DNA of 15,755 nt from Acanthaster planci (taxonomy: Eukaryota; Echinodermata; Asteroidea; Valvatida; Acanthasteridae), in contig NW_019091436.1 of NCBI RefSeq assembly GCF_001949145.1, positions 1,165,006-1,180,760 of the forward strand. The letters run 5' to 3'. The notes under the pieces are model-generated. The model had not been told where the DNA came from. It searched no databases and worked only from the letters and a program-made list of their open reading frames with translations. This document shows, piece after piece, positions 9,139-15,755 of this stretch (its first letter is position 1; each line of letters starts with the position of its first letter). The position numbers and the translations under genes were made by a program.

Positions 9139-9392
9139 CCAGCCCATCACCAGTTACCAGTGAGGGATGGGAAAAGCAAGGTAGCACTCACCTGCACCCC
9201 CGCCCCAGGGAAAAATAATGGGGAAGAAACAAAAGACAACAAGGAAGAGGGGTCAATATCACAAATTTCCCTCAAATTCCCCACAATGGATCTCCCACCC
9301 ATTACTGTTTGAAGAGTTAATGTTAAGTATAGGCGTGTGAGGAAGCAGGTACATTCTGAATGAGACCGACTATTGTTGTACAGCCATTTAGC

Positions 9393-9406
9393 CTAAAGTG
9401 ACTTAC
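9393..9406 (-). other. Alternative C-terminal extension of module B
   Basis: Without use of the GTAAGT donor at 9406, the frame continues for four codons (GKSL) to TAG at 9393-9395. This would yield a protein ending after module B. Whether it is ever used cannot be told from sequence. Confidence 0.4.
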
Positions 9407-9697
9407 CATAAGGGCGGAAGCGACGCAGCCTCATTTCACTTCTCCAGACTTGTCCAGTGGTCTCGACGCTGCCGTTGTATGACCAGGTAAAACCACGGTG
9501 ATCGAAGTTGGAGGATTCCTCAGGAAGCGCATACGCGCCGTTCAGATTGGTCAATAAATCCAGTTTAGAGTGACACTGGTTAACCCACCAACCTCCTGTC
9601 GAACTCGCAGCACAGTTGTGATAGTAGTCACCATCGTTGTCTTTATCGTACGTCGAGAACTGGCATGGTAGCTGGCTTGTTGGCAAGGGGGAATTGC
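9407..9697 (-). CDS. FReD module B, exon 3
   Basis: C-terminal part of the upstream FReD. The acceptor CTGTATAG ends at 9698 and entry is phase 1 (G from exon 2 plus GC gives Gly). It shows QFSTYDKDNDGD (calcium loop of the DxDND type), HNCAASSTGGWWVNQCH with both late cysteines and the following His typical of acetyl-binding FReDs, NLNGAY, RGFTWSYNG and EMRLRRFRPY. NGS is a possible glycosylation site. The end is ambiguous. A strong donor TATG|GTAAGT would end the exon at 9407 in phase 1, matching module A exon 1. If unspliced, translation runs GKSL and stops at TAG (9393-9395). The lack of a nearby AATAAA favours splicing. At 291 bp it is symmetrical (1-1) if spliced. Confidence 0.93.
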
Positions 9698-9885
9698 CTA
9701 TACAGAAAAATGCAAGAGTTCCTTCTGTGATCAGTAAATCCAAATAATTTTTGTTTTCATTGTCAGCCAGTATGAAACCCTGAAAAATCTGCAAGGTTTA
9801 ACTCCTGTGAAAATCTGTTTCAAAATTTATTCAAAGACCATTTGAAATCCGTGTGAACGACGTAAGTTGGAAATGGCAGATTTGG

Positions 9886-10164
9886 AGTAGATTTGGAGTA
9901 GGGATATGAGGATTCTACATCACCGGACTATTTCCTTGTGACCTCCTTTAGGTATCCAGCCTCATTACTCCCTGAGCCCCATTCACGCCACAAGGCTGCC
10001 TCTCGCTCATTTGTCTGTTGGCCCTCTTGCGCTCACTTAAATGAAATTTTGAATTAAAATAGTCCCAATCTAGATTTAGTGAATGAAGACTAATTTATTC
10101 GACTCAAGACTATTTTATTCGGTCTCATTACCCCCTGCCCATAACCTTGCAGCCCTTCACCTTG
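9886..10164 (+). repeat. Polinton left terminal inverted repeat
   Basis: Aligns over its whole length to the reverse complement of 13645-13988. Long matching runs include TATGAGGATTCTAC near the tip, CTCCTTTAGGTATCCAGCC, ATTACTCCCTGAGCCCCATT and AACCTTGCAGCCCTTCACCT at the inner end. At the tip the 11-mer ATTTGGAGTAG is tandemly doubled (9880-9890 and 9891-9901), blurring the exact outer boundary. A short subrepeat (AGACTA..TTATTCG) occurs twice near 10087-10121. Compared with the right copy it lacks about 64 bp around 10040. Confidence 0.9.
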
Positions 10165-10320
10165 CGGCTCTCTGAGTCGGTCGTACCTGCATAATTAGTT
10201 CTCCGACATATAATAAGGAGGAGCGCTAGGGTAAACACCTCCGAAGGGCGCTTTGCGGTCCTGAAGAATTATTAGCTTCGGCCATACTCGGATTTGGTTG
10301 TGATCGTTTACTGGCATATT
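10165..10320. other. Subterminal Polinton sequence, nothing recognised
   Basis: Lies between the left inverted repeat and the small open frames. No motif stands out. Confidence 0.5.
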
Positions 10321-10602
10321 TCAGCAAAGCGTATGCACCACATCCAACATGGCGTCATACCCAATGTTTCGACTCCGTATTCCACGTAGCCAAGCGCGGT
10401 CAATAGCCTCTTGATTTTTTTGTGCGTAGTTTCTCTCGCATTTCTTTCTGCTGAAATTGTGCTTTTTATTATTCATTATTCTCGTTCTTTTGTAGGTATT
10501 ATCTTCCAAACATCCTCCTTGAATAAACCTCAGCGCAATGTGGCGGGTTTCCCTAATAGTATCGCCTATTTCTCTAATCCAAACCAGAATGTAATAAATC
10601 AT
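10321..10602 (-). CDS. Hypothetical 93-residue basic protein, possibly decayed
   Basis: I do not recognise this product. It starts at an ATG (10602-10600) that overlaps by four bases the end of the larger frame above it. The central part is rich in Lys, Arg and Asn (for example NNKKHNFSRKKCERNYAQKN), and the C-terminus reads GYDAMLDVVHTLC. It may be a fragment of a Polinton gene of unknown role or simply a chance frame. The opposite strand also has an open frame here (10411-10617), which lowers confidence. Confidence 0.3.
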   Translation of the reverse strand: MIYYILVWIREIGDTIRETRHIALRFIQGGCLEDNTYKRTRIMNNKKHNFSRKKCERNYAQKNQEAIDRAWLRGIRSRNIGYDAMLDVVHTLC

Positions 10603-11087
10603 GTTTTTTGTTGCTGAGTAAGGCTTTCTTCCAATTTATTGTTCCAAATAAAATATTGATTGTTGATGTGCCTTAGTTTCTGACTAATGGTTCCGCCAAA
10701 TTCTTCTAGATTTCCTGCCTCGTAAGCTCGGCTAAAACCGTTTATTACGTCATAAAACAAGGTTAAAATTTCTCCCTCTATTTCTGATAACGGTATTACA
10801 AATCTACTCGATTCTAAAATACCATTATCAAAATCTTCTCTGGAAACCACTTCGCACCCTGTGCGTTTCGTTTCTGCCAGTTTCGCCGTGTGCCCTTCGA
10901 CACCGTGTCTTGGGGTCGACCGTTTGATTGCCCTCCGGGTCCCGTTTTTGCAGGTCTGCCATTTCAAACAAGTTTGCAAATCGCTTTCGGTGGAGTTTGT
11001 TATGTTAGAATATCCAGGCTGGAAACTTACTTTTTTTAACGCAAATAGTTTTGTCACAGCCTTTATAAATAGGTGTAACTGAAGCAT
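10599..11087 (-). CDS. Hypothetical 162-residue protein inside the Polinton
   Basis: The longest uninterrupted frame in the window, inside an otherwise heavily broken element. No known domain is seen. The first 70 residues are hydrophilic and basic (GTRRAIKRSTPRHG). The second half is mixed polar and hydrophobic and looks helical (SEIEGEILTLFYDVINGF, LRHINNQYFIWNNKLEES). Its annotated ATG lies inside the reverse-transcriptase-like segment in another frame, so the true start, if any, is probably further in; a second ATG in a different frame is near 10960. The next frame overlaps its stop in an ATGA arrangement. It could be a remnant of a Polinton gene without known function. I do not assign a role. 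Confidence 0.4.
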   Translation of the reverse strand: MLQLHLFIKAVTKLFALKKVSFQPGYSNITNSTESDLQTCLKWQTCKNGTRRAIKRSTPRHGVEGHTAKLAETKRTGCEVVSREDFDNGILESSRFVIPLSEIEGEILTLFYDVINGFSRAYEAGNLEEFGGTISQKLRHINNQYFIWNNKLEESLTQQQKT

Positions 11088-11151
11088 GTTTCCACGCCCT
11101 AGGGTATTGCTCGTGTTTTATTGAGAGATTGAATATATGGGTTAACGACTT
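11053..11151 (-). pseudogene. Short LINE reverse-transcriptase-like segment
   Basis: The minus strand reads SLTHIFNLSIKHEQYPRAWK and continues HASVTPIYKG. This is the pattern found at the start of the RT domain of non-LTR retrotransposons: an IFN-S helix, then WK, then VTPI-K with a following acidic position. The similarity ends abruptly after KGCDK. It sits immediately downstream of the last polymerase piece on the same strand. Only about 33 codons are involved, so it is a patch, not an element. Confidence 0.6.
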
Positions 11152-11189
11152 GGTATAAGGAAACTAATAGAATCGCTGGGGCAAGCTTT

Positions 11190-11250
11190 CACCAGCTTAT
11201 CGGGCGATGCTGCCATAAAGGTAAACGAGTCTATGAAATGGCCCTTTATT
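11190..11250 (-). pseudogene. Polinton PolB piece, exonuclease III-side
   Basis: In a shifted frame the minus strand reads HFIDSFTFMAASPDKLVK, resembling the FIDS-type block downstream of the second exonuclease motif in Polinton polymerases. The end merges into the reverse-transcriptase-like patch, so the exact junction is uncertain. Confidence 0.55.
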
Positions 11251-11280
11251 TATGGACTTTAGTTCGGCGGGGGTTTGTGA

Positions 11281-11651
11281 TTAGATTGCTTGCATAATTA
11301 TATTGTGAAAAACGACGGGTATAGGTGTTTTGCCCGCAACGATCTGAAGTTTGGAGTTACAATAAGCAGCACCTCTGTACTTACCCGTCAAGTGACAGTG
11401 ATCTGTAACTTTTCTAAACTTGTTGATTTTCTTGTCGTAACGCATACAATTGTATTCTTTAAACACTTTGTCCTTTACCAACGAATAAACTTCTTTTCCT
11501 TCTTTGTTTCTGGTTTTAGTTTTTTTACACTGACAATTTGTCTCACAGTTTGGATAAATCAGTTTTTTACAGATCCGACAAGTGTTGCAATTGTTAAACC
11601 GTTCTCGTCCTTTTTGAGTCCAGCGGGTATAGGATTTGCAAACATGTGGTT
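11281..11651 (-). pseudogene. Polinton PolB piece: zinc-binding, endonuclease VII-like insert
   Basis: An open stretch of about 120 codons with no start ATG. It begins with a cysteine-rich part (NNCNTCRICKKL, NCETNCQCKK) and continues to KVTDHCHLTGKYRGAAYCNS, the DHCH..GK.RGAAH-type block resembling recombination endonuclease VII-like modules that Polinton and related PolB proteins carry between their exonuclease motifs. Then comes IPVVFHN, the start of the second exonuclease motif. Immediately after HN the frame reads IIMQAI and stops at 11281. This is about eight residues shorter than relatives at this point and removes the acidic residue expected there. Confidence 0.85.
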
Positions 11652-11840
11652 AATTTATTCTTGTGTTTCAACTGAAGAATTTACAAAATGAGCAGCTGCA
11701 TCTTTGTGCTCATCACATCGAACAACTCCAAAAGAATAGCCACAGGGTTTATACGTGTTTACGGGGGGTTTTGTTCCGCTTTGCTCGCTTTTTTCCAATA
11801 CAGATTCAAAATCGGCATAAATCACCAAAGGTGTTTGTCG
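11652..11840 (-). pseudogene. Polinton PolB piece: exonuclease I motif
   Basis: The minus-strand frame reads TPLVIYADFESVLEKSE, with the acidic DxE pair of the 3'-5' exonuclease motif I in its usual YADFES setting (complement of 11802-11819). It continues VNTYKPCGYSFGVVRCDEHK and ends at a TAA just before the cysteine-rich piece, with a frame change between the two. In living relatives this domain proofreads DNA during element replication. Confidence 0.85.
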
Positions 11841-11929
11841 TCTGTTCTTAAAGTTTCTAAACTTTGTGGTAGTTTTTCTTTCTCGATCTCAAGTAATACA
11901 ACTTTAGATGGCAATCTAGTTCGTGAAGA

Positions 11930-12046
11930 TCGAGTTTTTGCTAGTCATAAAAATACGAAAGACACCAGAGGCAGAAATCTTTCTTCTTCTTGTTTATGTC
12001 ATGAAATAAGCTAGAATTATTTTTATAATTCACCAATAATGCTTTT
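11930..12046 (-). pseudogene. Polinton PolB piece: N-terminal zinc-finger-like segment
   Basis: The minus strand shows KHYW, a stop and frame change, then NNSSLFHDINKKKKDFCLWC, LSYFYD, a stop, and LDLHELDC. The C-x2-C followed by H-x4-C spacing and the aromatic HYW-IKN..S.L lead-in match the zinc-finger-like region that precedes the exonuclease I motif in Polinton polymerases. An 11-G run lies just beyond (12052-12062). Confidence 0.78.
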
Positions 12047-12071
12047 TAAACGGGGGGGGGGGTTGGGGTCG

Positions 12072-12302
12072 CTAAACAAAAGTAAATTGATTGGATCGCT
12101 TACGCTGGCTTGAGGGCTTGTTTCCCTTGTGAGGTAATTTTTTAATAAAGAGGAAAAATTCTTTCTTTTTGGGTAGACCTATGTCCAAAACGTTAATGCT
12201 TAGCTCGTTTTGGATTTTTTTTTTCGTGCTTTGGTCGATGGGGGAGGGGAAGTCGATATTTCTAAAATTCAAGCCGTCTTCGTGAGTATAAACCCCAGGC
12301 AT
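12072..12302 (-). pseudogene. Polinton PolB N-terminal piece
   Basis: An open minus-strand frame with the NFRNIDFPSPIDQ stretch and ELSINVLDIG about 15 residues later, in the order found ahead of the zinc-finger segment in Polinton polymerases. It ends at a stop near 12072. Confidence 0.7.
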
Positions 12303-12313
12303 TCAGTATGGAT

Positions 12314-12475
12314 CTAATAACTCGGGTTTGCCGCTATTTTTTGTATGATTTCGTCGGTATCAAGTCGAAGCGCGGCCCCTAGACACCACCTGATACATTC
12401 ATTGTCGTCATTTCGGACACTAACGATTGCTTTTTTATTTTGGAGATATATTGGCAGTGGGATATATGAGCTGAT
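12314..12475 (-). pseudogene. Polinton PolB N-terminal piece
   Basis: The minus strand reads SSYIPLPIYLQNKKAIVSV and RNDDNECIRWCLGAAL, ending at a TAG near 12314. The KKA..-N-DN-C--W block is a conserved N-terminal landmark of Polinton-type PolB. It overlaps a different open frame at 12379-12645 that is its shadow. Confidence 0.8.
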
Positions 12476-12649
12476 ATATGAGTGGCATAAAAATAAAAGG
12501 CAGAAATTAATTTTAATTGTAAACCAGAGCTCCTTTGTTCATAGTTTTCAATCTTAGACAATAAACCTTTTTTGGGGTTCTCGAGGATAAACGGAATTTC
12601 AGTTTCGTATAAAACCACTATTTTGCGGATTATTTTGCGTAACATAAAT

Positions 12650-13164
12650 GATCACGTGGCTTTGTGGGTTTTGTTTTATATATTTCACTTTGATCGCTGT
12701 TTGCAGTTTAAAGCCTTTGAGTTCTTTAATTACAGAAATTACTTTGGCTTTTATTTTTGACTTGTTATGACTGACAAATTTGTGCCCGTCTGTGTTAAAC
12801 AGTTTTGGTATAAGTTCAAAATTTATTTAGCTGTTAATATATCTTCTCATTTTTCTAAAGTCGACTTCTCTGAACGACTCTGGTGTATCATATTCCTTAA
12901 CGGTATTAACGAGGTCTTTTCGGGGCAAACGACCTTTTATACCCGTCCCTACAACGTGCAAGTTATTATTTTGAGCGATTTCCAATAATTCGTAATAGCT
13001 TGTCTTGCTAAATTTCTAAACTGCTTTGGTTTTGTTTAATCGTTTTGATATAATCTTTCCTAAGGGGGTTTGTTTTCTGGCATTGGTGTATTTTGCGCCG
13101 TGATATAATCTATTAGCATAGATTTGCTACATCCTACGTACGCCGTTGCTAATGGTGTCGACAT
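12650..13164 (-). pseudogene. Polinton PolB extreme N-terminal region, weak
   Basis: Minus-strand pieces: a possible start ATG at 13162-13164 (MSTPLATAYVGCSKS), stopped by TAG; an open stretch at about 13014-12827 with YYELLEIAQNNNLHVVG and GRLPRKDLVNTV, faintly like a SAP DNA-binding motif; and IKELKGFKLQTAIKVKYIK at about 12660-12740, a pattern seen upstream of the previous block in Polinton polymerases. The last piece is the best supported. The SAP and start assignments are guesses. Confidence 0.5.
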
Positions 13165-13644
13165 GTGCTATTATAACACACAAGAACATTTTTAAAAGAA
13201 ATTGTCTTTACTGATAGTCTATTTGAATTAAGCCGTTTTTTTCCATTTTTTTATAAGACATTCAAACAGTAATATTTCTTACGAGAGTGTTTGCATTTTC
13301 TAGCGAAACATACCAAATAACTTGATCTGTATTTACTGTGCTCACAATATAAATATTTGTTTTTCACTCGTCGCAGGTTCGTTTAGTTTTACTGTGGGGA
13401 CACATTGGTACGCATTCGACACATTGATATTTACACTTACCGTGTAGGCCTATACACGGATGTGTAACAAATATTACGCTAATTTTTGTTTCCCTTCATT
13501 TGAAATTCGTCGATACGTTTTTCTTGGCGACAGATTTTTCACACGCGTTGTTCGAGCATTTTGTAACGAGTGATCTCTACTTCATAATTACAATTTTCGT
13601 CTTATATTGAGCACAAATGTTCTTGAACAGAGACCGGTAAAGGT
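13165..13644. other. Polinton sequence between PolB remnant and right inverted repeat
   Basis: About 480 bp, AT-rich, with no domain recognised on either strand. In complete Polintons further genes would be expected here or beyond, so this is the scar of a deletion or a 5' non-coding region. Confidence 0.5.
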
Positions 13645-13988
13645 AAAGGTGAAGGGCTGCAAGGTTAGGGACCGAGTAATGATACTGAATAAAATAGTCT
13701 CGAGCCGAATAAAGTAGCCTTGATCCAGTTATTGTAGATTGAGACTATTCTGATTCAAAATTGTATTTCTGTGTATGTCGTCGCCCCTAAAGCTCCACGA
13801 GGCTAAAGGGCGCAAGATAAAGGAGGGCGAGCTAAAGTGAGCGCGAGAGAGCCGACAGACAAATGAGCGAGGGGCGGCCTTGTGGCGTAAATGGGGCTCA
13901 GGGAGTAATGGGGCTGGATACCTAAAGGAGGACACAAGAGGAAATAGTGCGTTGACGTAGAATCCTCATATTCCTACTACTCCCTACT
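13645..13988 (-). repeat. Polinton right terminal inverted repeat
   Basis: The reverse complement matches 9886-10164. It is longer by a segment of about 64 bp (about 13771-13834) made of CTAAAG-containing, GC-richer short repeats. The outer tip reads TCCCTACT at 13981-13988. Two roughly 20-bp subrepeats beginning GAATAAA lie at about 13687-13726. Confidence 0.9.
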
Positions 13989-14038
13989 CTGGTGCCATTG
14001 CTGCCTAAAAGAGGAAACATTATTGTGAATAACCATAC

Positions 14039-14288
14039 CTATTGATCCCTTTACCAGGTTGTAGTTGTCGCCCTCTACACGGAATGGCCATCGGTACAAA
14101 AGCTTTGTATGCCCATTTGTGCCGGTGAACTTCAGATCAGTCTGTAGCAACCATTCTTTCTGCGATGTTAACTGACGAAGTTTCTCGTTTCCCAGCCAGA
14201 ACTCGCCTGTCAGATCGCCGAATCCGTCCCGGTACTCGGTCCAGTTGCGATTGAAATTCACCGATCCATCAAAACGCCTCTGAAACAC
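14039..14288 (-). CDS. FReD module B, exon 2
   Basis: Middle part of the upstream FReD. The acceptor CATTGTAG ends at 14289; the exon opens with GTG as Val in phase 0 and reads [15 protein letters not shown] and [19 protein letters not shown], then a diverged half ([30 protein letters not shown]) and LVKGSI. It ends on a single G before donor GTATGG, phase 1, completing a Gly codon with exon 3. This is three bases shorter than its module A counterpart. The alternative donor GTAAAG just upstream would break the match to exon 3. The next intron has expanded to 4.3 kb through the Polinton insertion, yet both splice sites are intact. Confidence 0.95.
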
Positions 14289-14325
14289 CTACAATGAAAA
14301 AGCTTTAGCTTTACGGTGTTGAACT
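14180..14325. repeat. Near-identical block shared by the two modules (copy B)
   Basis: Partner of 7345-7490. Identity continues past the acceptor into the intron (TTTACGGTGTTGAACTAC in both), then drops. Confidence 0.8.
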
Positions 14326-14569
14326 ACATGCCTGTAAAATTTAACCTTGGTAACATGTAATTTAAGTCAAAGTCCGTCAAATGCACATTCTGTGAAGGAT
14401 GAGTTTTACATTGTCAGTTTTTTTCATTTTCTAAAATTTTTTATCAGTTAAATTGTCAGGAACCAAAGCATTAACTCACCCCTTGAAAATCAAAGGTCAT
14501 TTATTTTGATCGTGAAAAGTTCGGTTCTATTAAAAAGTCGCCTTTAGCAATTTGGTTAAACAAACTTAC

Positions 14570-14691
14570 GATCCAACCTTTGCCCGCAGCATCCATATTA
14601 CAGTAGACCTCCAGGCCATCAGGATATTTCGACGGGCAGATGGTGTATACACCGCTCGCGGTAACACCAATTTTATACAGGGAATTGCAGT
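14570..14691 (-). CDS. FReD module B, exon 1
   Basis: The acceptor TCCTTTCAG ends at 14692. The first two bases need a G from an unseen upstream exon (phase 1) to make GAC. It reads DCNSLYKIGVTASGVYTIC, then YPDGLEVYCNMDAAGKGWI, ending in phase 0 before GTAAGT. The first disulfide pair is present, though YCNM replaces the more usual YCDM. At 122 bp it has the same length as module A exon 1 but is only moderately similar in DNA. As the first FReD exon it must be preceded by at least one exon carrying a start and probably a signal peptide, which I could not identify in the remaining 1 kb. Confidence 0.94.
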
Positions 14692-15755
14692 CTGAAAGGA
14701 AAAGTGGGGCGTATGTCTTGAGCGAGCATTTTGCATTTGTGGTTAATTAGACAAACGATAAAACTATTGCGAAAGGCTCTATTTTTTCCTCCGCCTTAAA
14801 CAGACCCCCTTTTGTTCAAAAACCTGAGCGCTTCTTGAACAATGAAAGGAAATATTATTAATCCTCTTTAAAGTGGACGGATACGTTTTTCTCTCTTACA
14901 TTTGAGGAGGGTGATCTCATTTATCACAATATTGGCTCTCCAATGAGAGATGACCTTGAAACCTGACGTGTACTATAAAGACATACATTACACCCTGAAA
15001 GAACATGGTCAGTAGAAAATGAACATTTTTATCTACCTCTTTTGTTAAATATTGAGGTTTTGTGTCAACAGTTTGCTTAGTTTTATTACATCGGTTTAAA
15101 ATAACTGCAAAACATCATCCAAGAAAACTCCTAAAATCGCAGCATGGAAAGTAAAAGAGACGCGTTTCGGCGATGTGTGAGTTAATACCTCGGAGAATTC
15201 CACCTCAAGCTCCTCCGTCAATAGATATGCGTGGGCTTCGCACTAGGGAGGGGAGAGCCGGGGGAAATAAAAATAAAAAGGAGAAGAAACGAAAAGGGAA
15301 AGCAGGATAAATGTGCATCCCATTCGCTAAATATACCTCGTAACTGACTCTCGGCTGCTGGGAAAATCTGTCTCCGCCGACGCCCTGCAGTTGTGCCAAA
15401 GTCGTCATTCGCGAGTCACTGTGATTAATCGTAAGCACTATTTCACCTGGCGTGGTCGTGGCAACAGCTGCGCTCGCATGGAGATTTCCGACATTACATC
15501 ACCATATCAGGCAAATGTTTCATCCGAGGTTAGCGTGCATGTATGCCTCGTGTTGTGCTGTAGGCCTCGAGCCGTACCAAAAGAGTGCGCGATTTTCCTA
15601 GCAACGAAGGGTCCTTTGGTGACTTCTCTGGTTCACGAACGACTACAAGATACATCCGTTGCTTGCGCTTAGTCGGGTCATTCCATGAAGTTGGGGTACA
15701 ATTTGTGACGGTGTCCTTGTTACATGAGTAGGCACCCTAACTTTCACCACCTGTC
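14692..15755. other. Region upstream of module B, no secure exon
   Basis: Probably intron or upstream sequence of the FReD gene. Two minus-strand exon-like stretches exist: 15337-15408 (ATG start, ends before GTATAT) and 15189-15242 (after a strong polypyrimidine tract and CCCTAG, ends before GTATTA). They are compatible with each other (phase 0) but cannot join module B exon 1, which needs phase 1. No signal peptide, collagen repeat or coiled coil was seen. The plus-strand frame 15391-15672 has no recognisable domain. Confidence 0.5.

Larger units (their letters stand above)
8279..9406 (-). other. Intron (or intergenic gap) between FReD modules B and A
   Basis: A stretch of 1128 bp bounded by a GTAAGT donor at 9406 and a CCCCTCAG acceptor ending at 8279. 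If spliced, it joins module B exon 3 to module A exon 1 in frame. It holds a plus-strand reverse transcriptase fragment (8809-9138). No poly(A) signal is seen close below 9393 and no first exon for a second gene is evident. Confidence 0.6.
9886..13988 (-). mobile_element. Internally deleted Polinton/Maverick element
   Basis: An element bounded by long terminal inverted repeats and containing, on the minus strand, the N-terminal half of a Polinton-type protein-primed DNA polymerase B. Polintons are large (usually 15-20 kb) virus-like DNA transposons encoding PolB, a retroviral-type integrase, an ATPase, a protease and capsid proteins. Here only about 4.1 kb remains, and I find no integrase, ATPase, protease or capsid gene, so it is non-autonomous and decayed. 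The tips carry AGTAGGGA-like ends. No convincing 6-bp target duplication is seen: the left flank is ATTTGG and the right flank CTGGTG. The right tip lies about 50 bp from the donor of FReD exon B2. Confidence 0.88.
9698..14038 (-). other. Large intron of FReD module B, filled by a Polinton remnant
   Basis: A 4341-bp intron with donor GTATGG (from 14038) and acceptor TGTATAG (ending 9698). About 4.1 kb of it is the inverted-repeat-bounded element described below. Without the element the intron would be only about 240 bp, similar to the 281-bp intron before it. Confidence 0.85.

Noticed and set aside
11290-12014. Plus-strand frames 11290-11691 and 11688-12014 as genes
   Set aside because: They lie opposite the recognisable PolB pieces and are their shadows.
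15189-15408. Two possible 5' exons (15337-15408 and 15189-15242, minus) for the FReD gene
   Set aside because: Both are only open in phase 0, while module B exon 1 needs an upstream exon ending in phase 1; there is no signal peptide.
1-15755. CRISPR array, bacterial operon or prophage
   Set aside because: No regularly spaced repeats and no bacterial gene organisation; the splice sites and transposon types are animal.

Overview
The window looks like nuclear DNA from an animal, probably a marine invertebrate. It is AT-rich, has short exons with GT-AG introns, a run of N, and degenerate transposons of several eukaryotic classes. The clearest host content is exons of fibrinogen-related domains (FReD), the lectin-like fold of ficolins, tachylectins and FREPs. 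A deuterostome is my guess, but the sequence alone does not fix the phylum.

Layout: 1-3078 is sequence I cannot assign, with an assembly gap at 651-767 flanked by a short inverted repeat. 3079-4330 (minus) is a decayed Ty3/gypsy pol remnant, mostly integrase and the tail behind it. 4385-4556 (minus) is a tRNA-derived SINE. 4557-6330 is AT-rich with no gene seen. 6331-14691 (minus) holds six FReD exons forming two complete three-exon modules: the upstream module B (14691-9407) and the downstream module A (8278-6458, with a true stop and nearby poly(A) signals). Between the modules lies a sense-strand non-LTR reverse transcriptase fragment (8809-9138). The 4.3 kb second intron of module B is almost filled by a shrunken Polinton/Maverick element (about 9886-13988) with terminal inverted repeats of roughly 280-345 bp and a broken protein-primed DNA polymerase B gene. 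14692-15755 has no exon I can secure.

How it fits together: every intron phase inside the two modules matches (entry phase 1, exon 1/2 phase 0, exon 2/3 phase 1). The last exon of module B carries a strong donor that would leave phase 1, exactly what the first exon of module A accepts. The simplest reading is one minus-strand gene encoding tandem FReDs, with an alternative stop if the inter-module intron is retained. Two separate tandem genes remain possible. The 5' half of exon 2 and about 40 bp of adjacent intron are nearly identical in A and B while the rest has diverged, which suggests local gene conversion. Signal peptide and 5' exons probably lie beyond the right edge.
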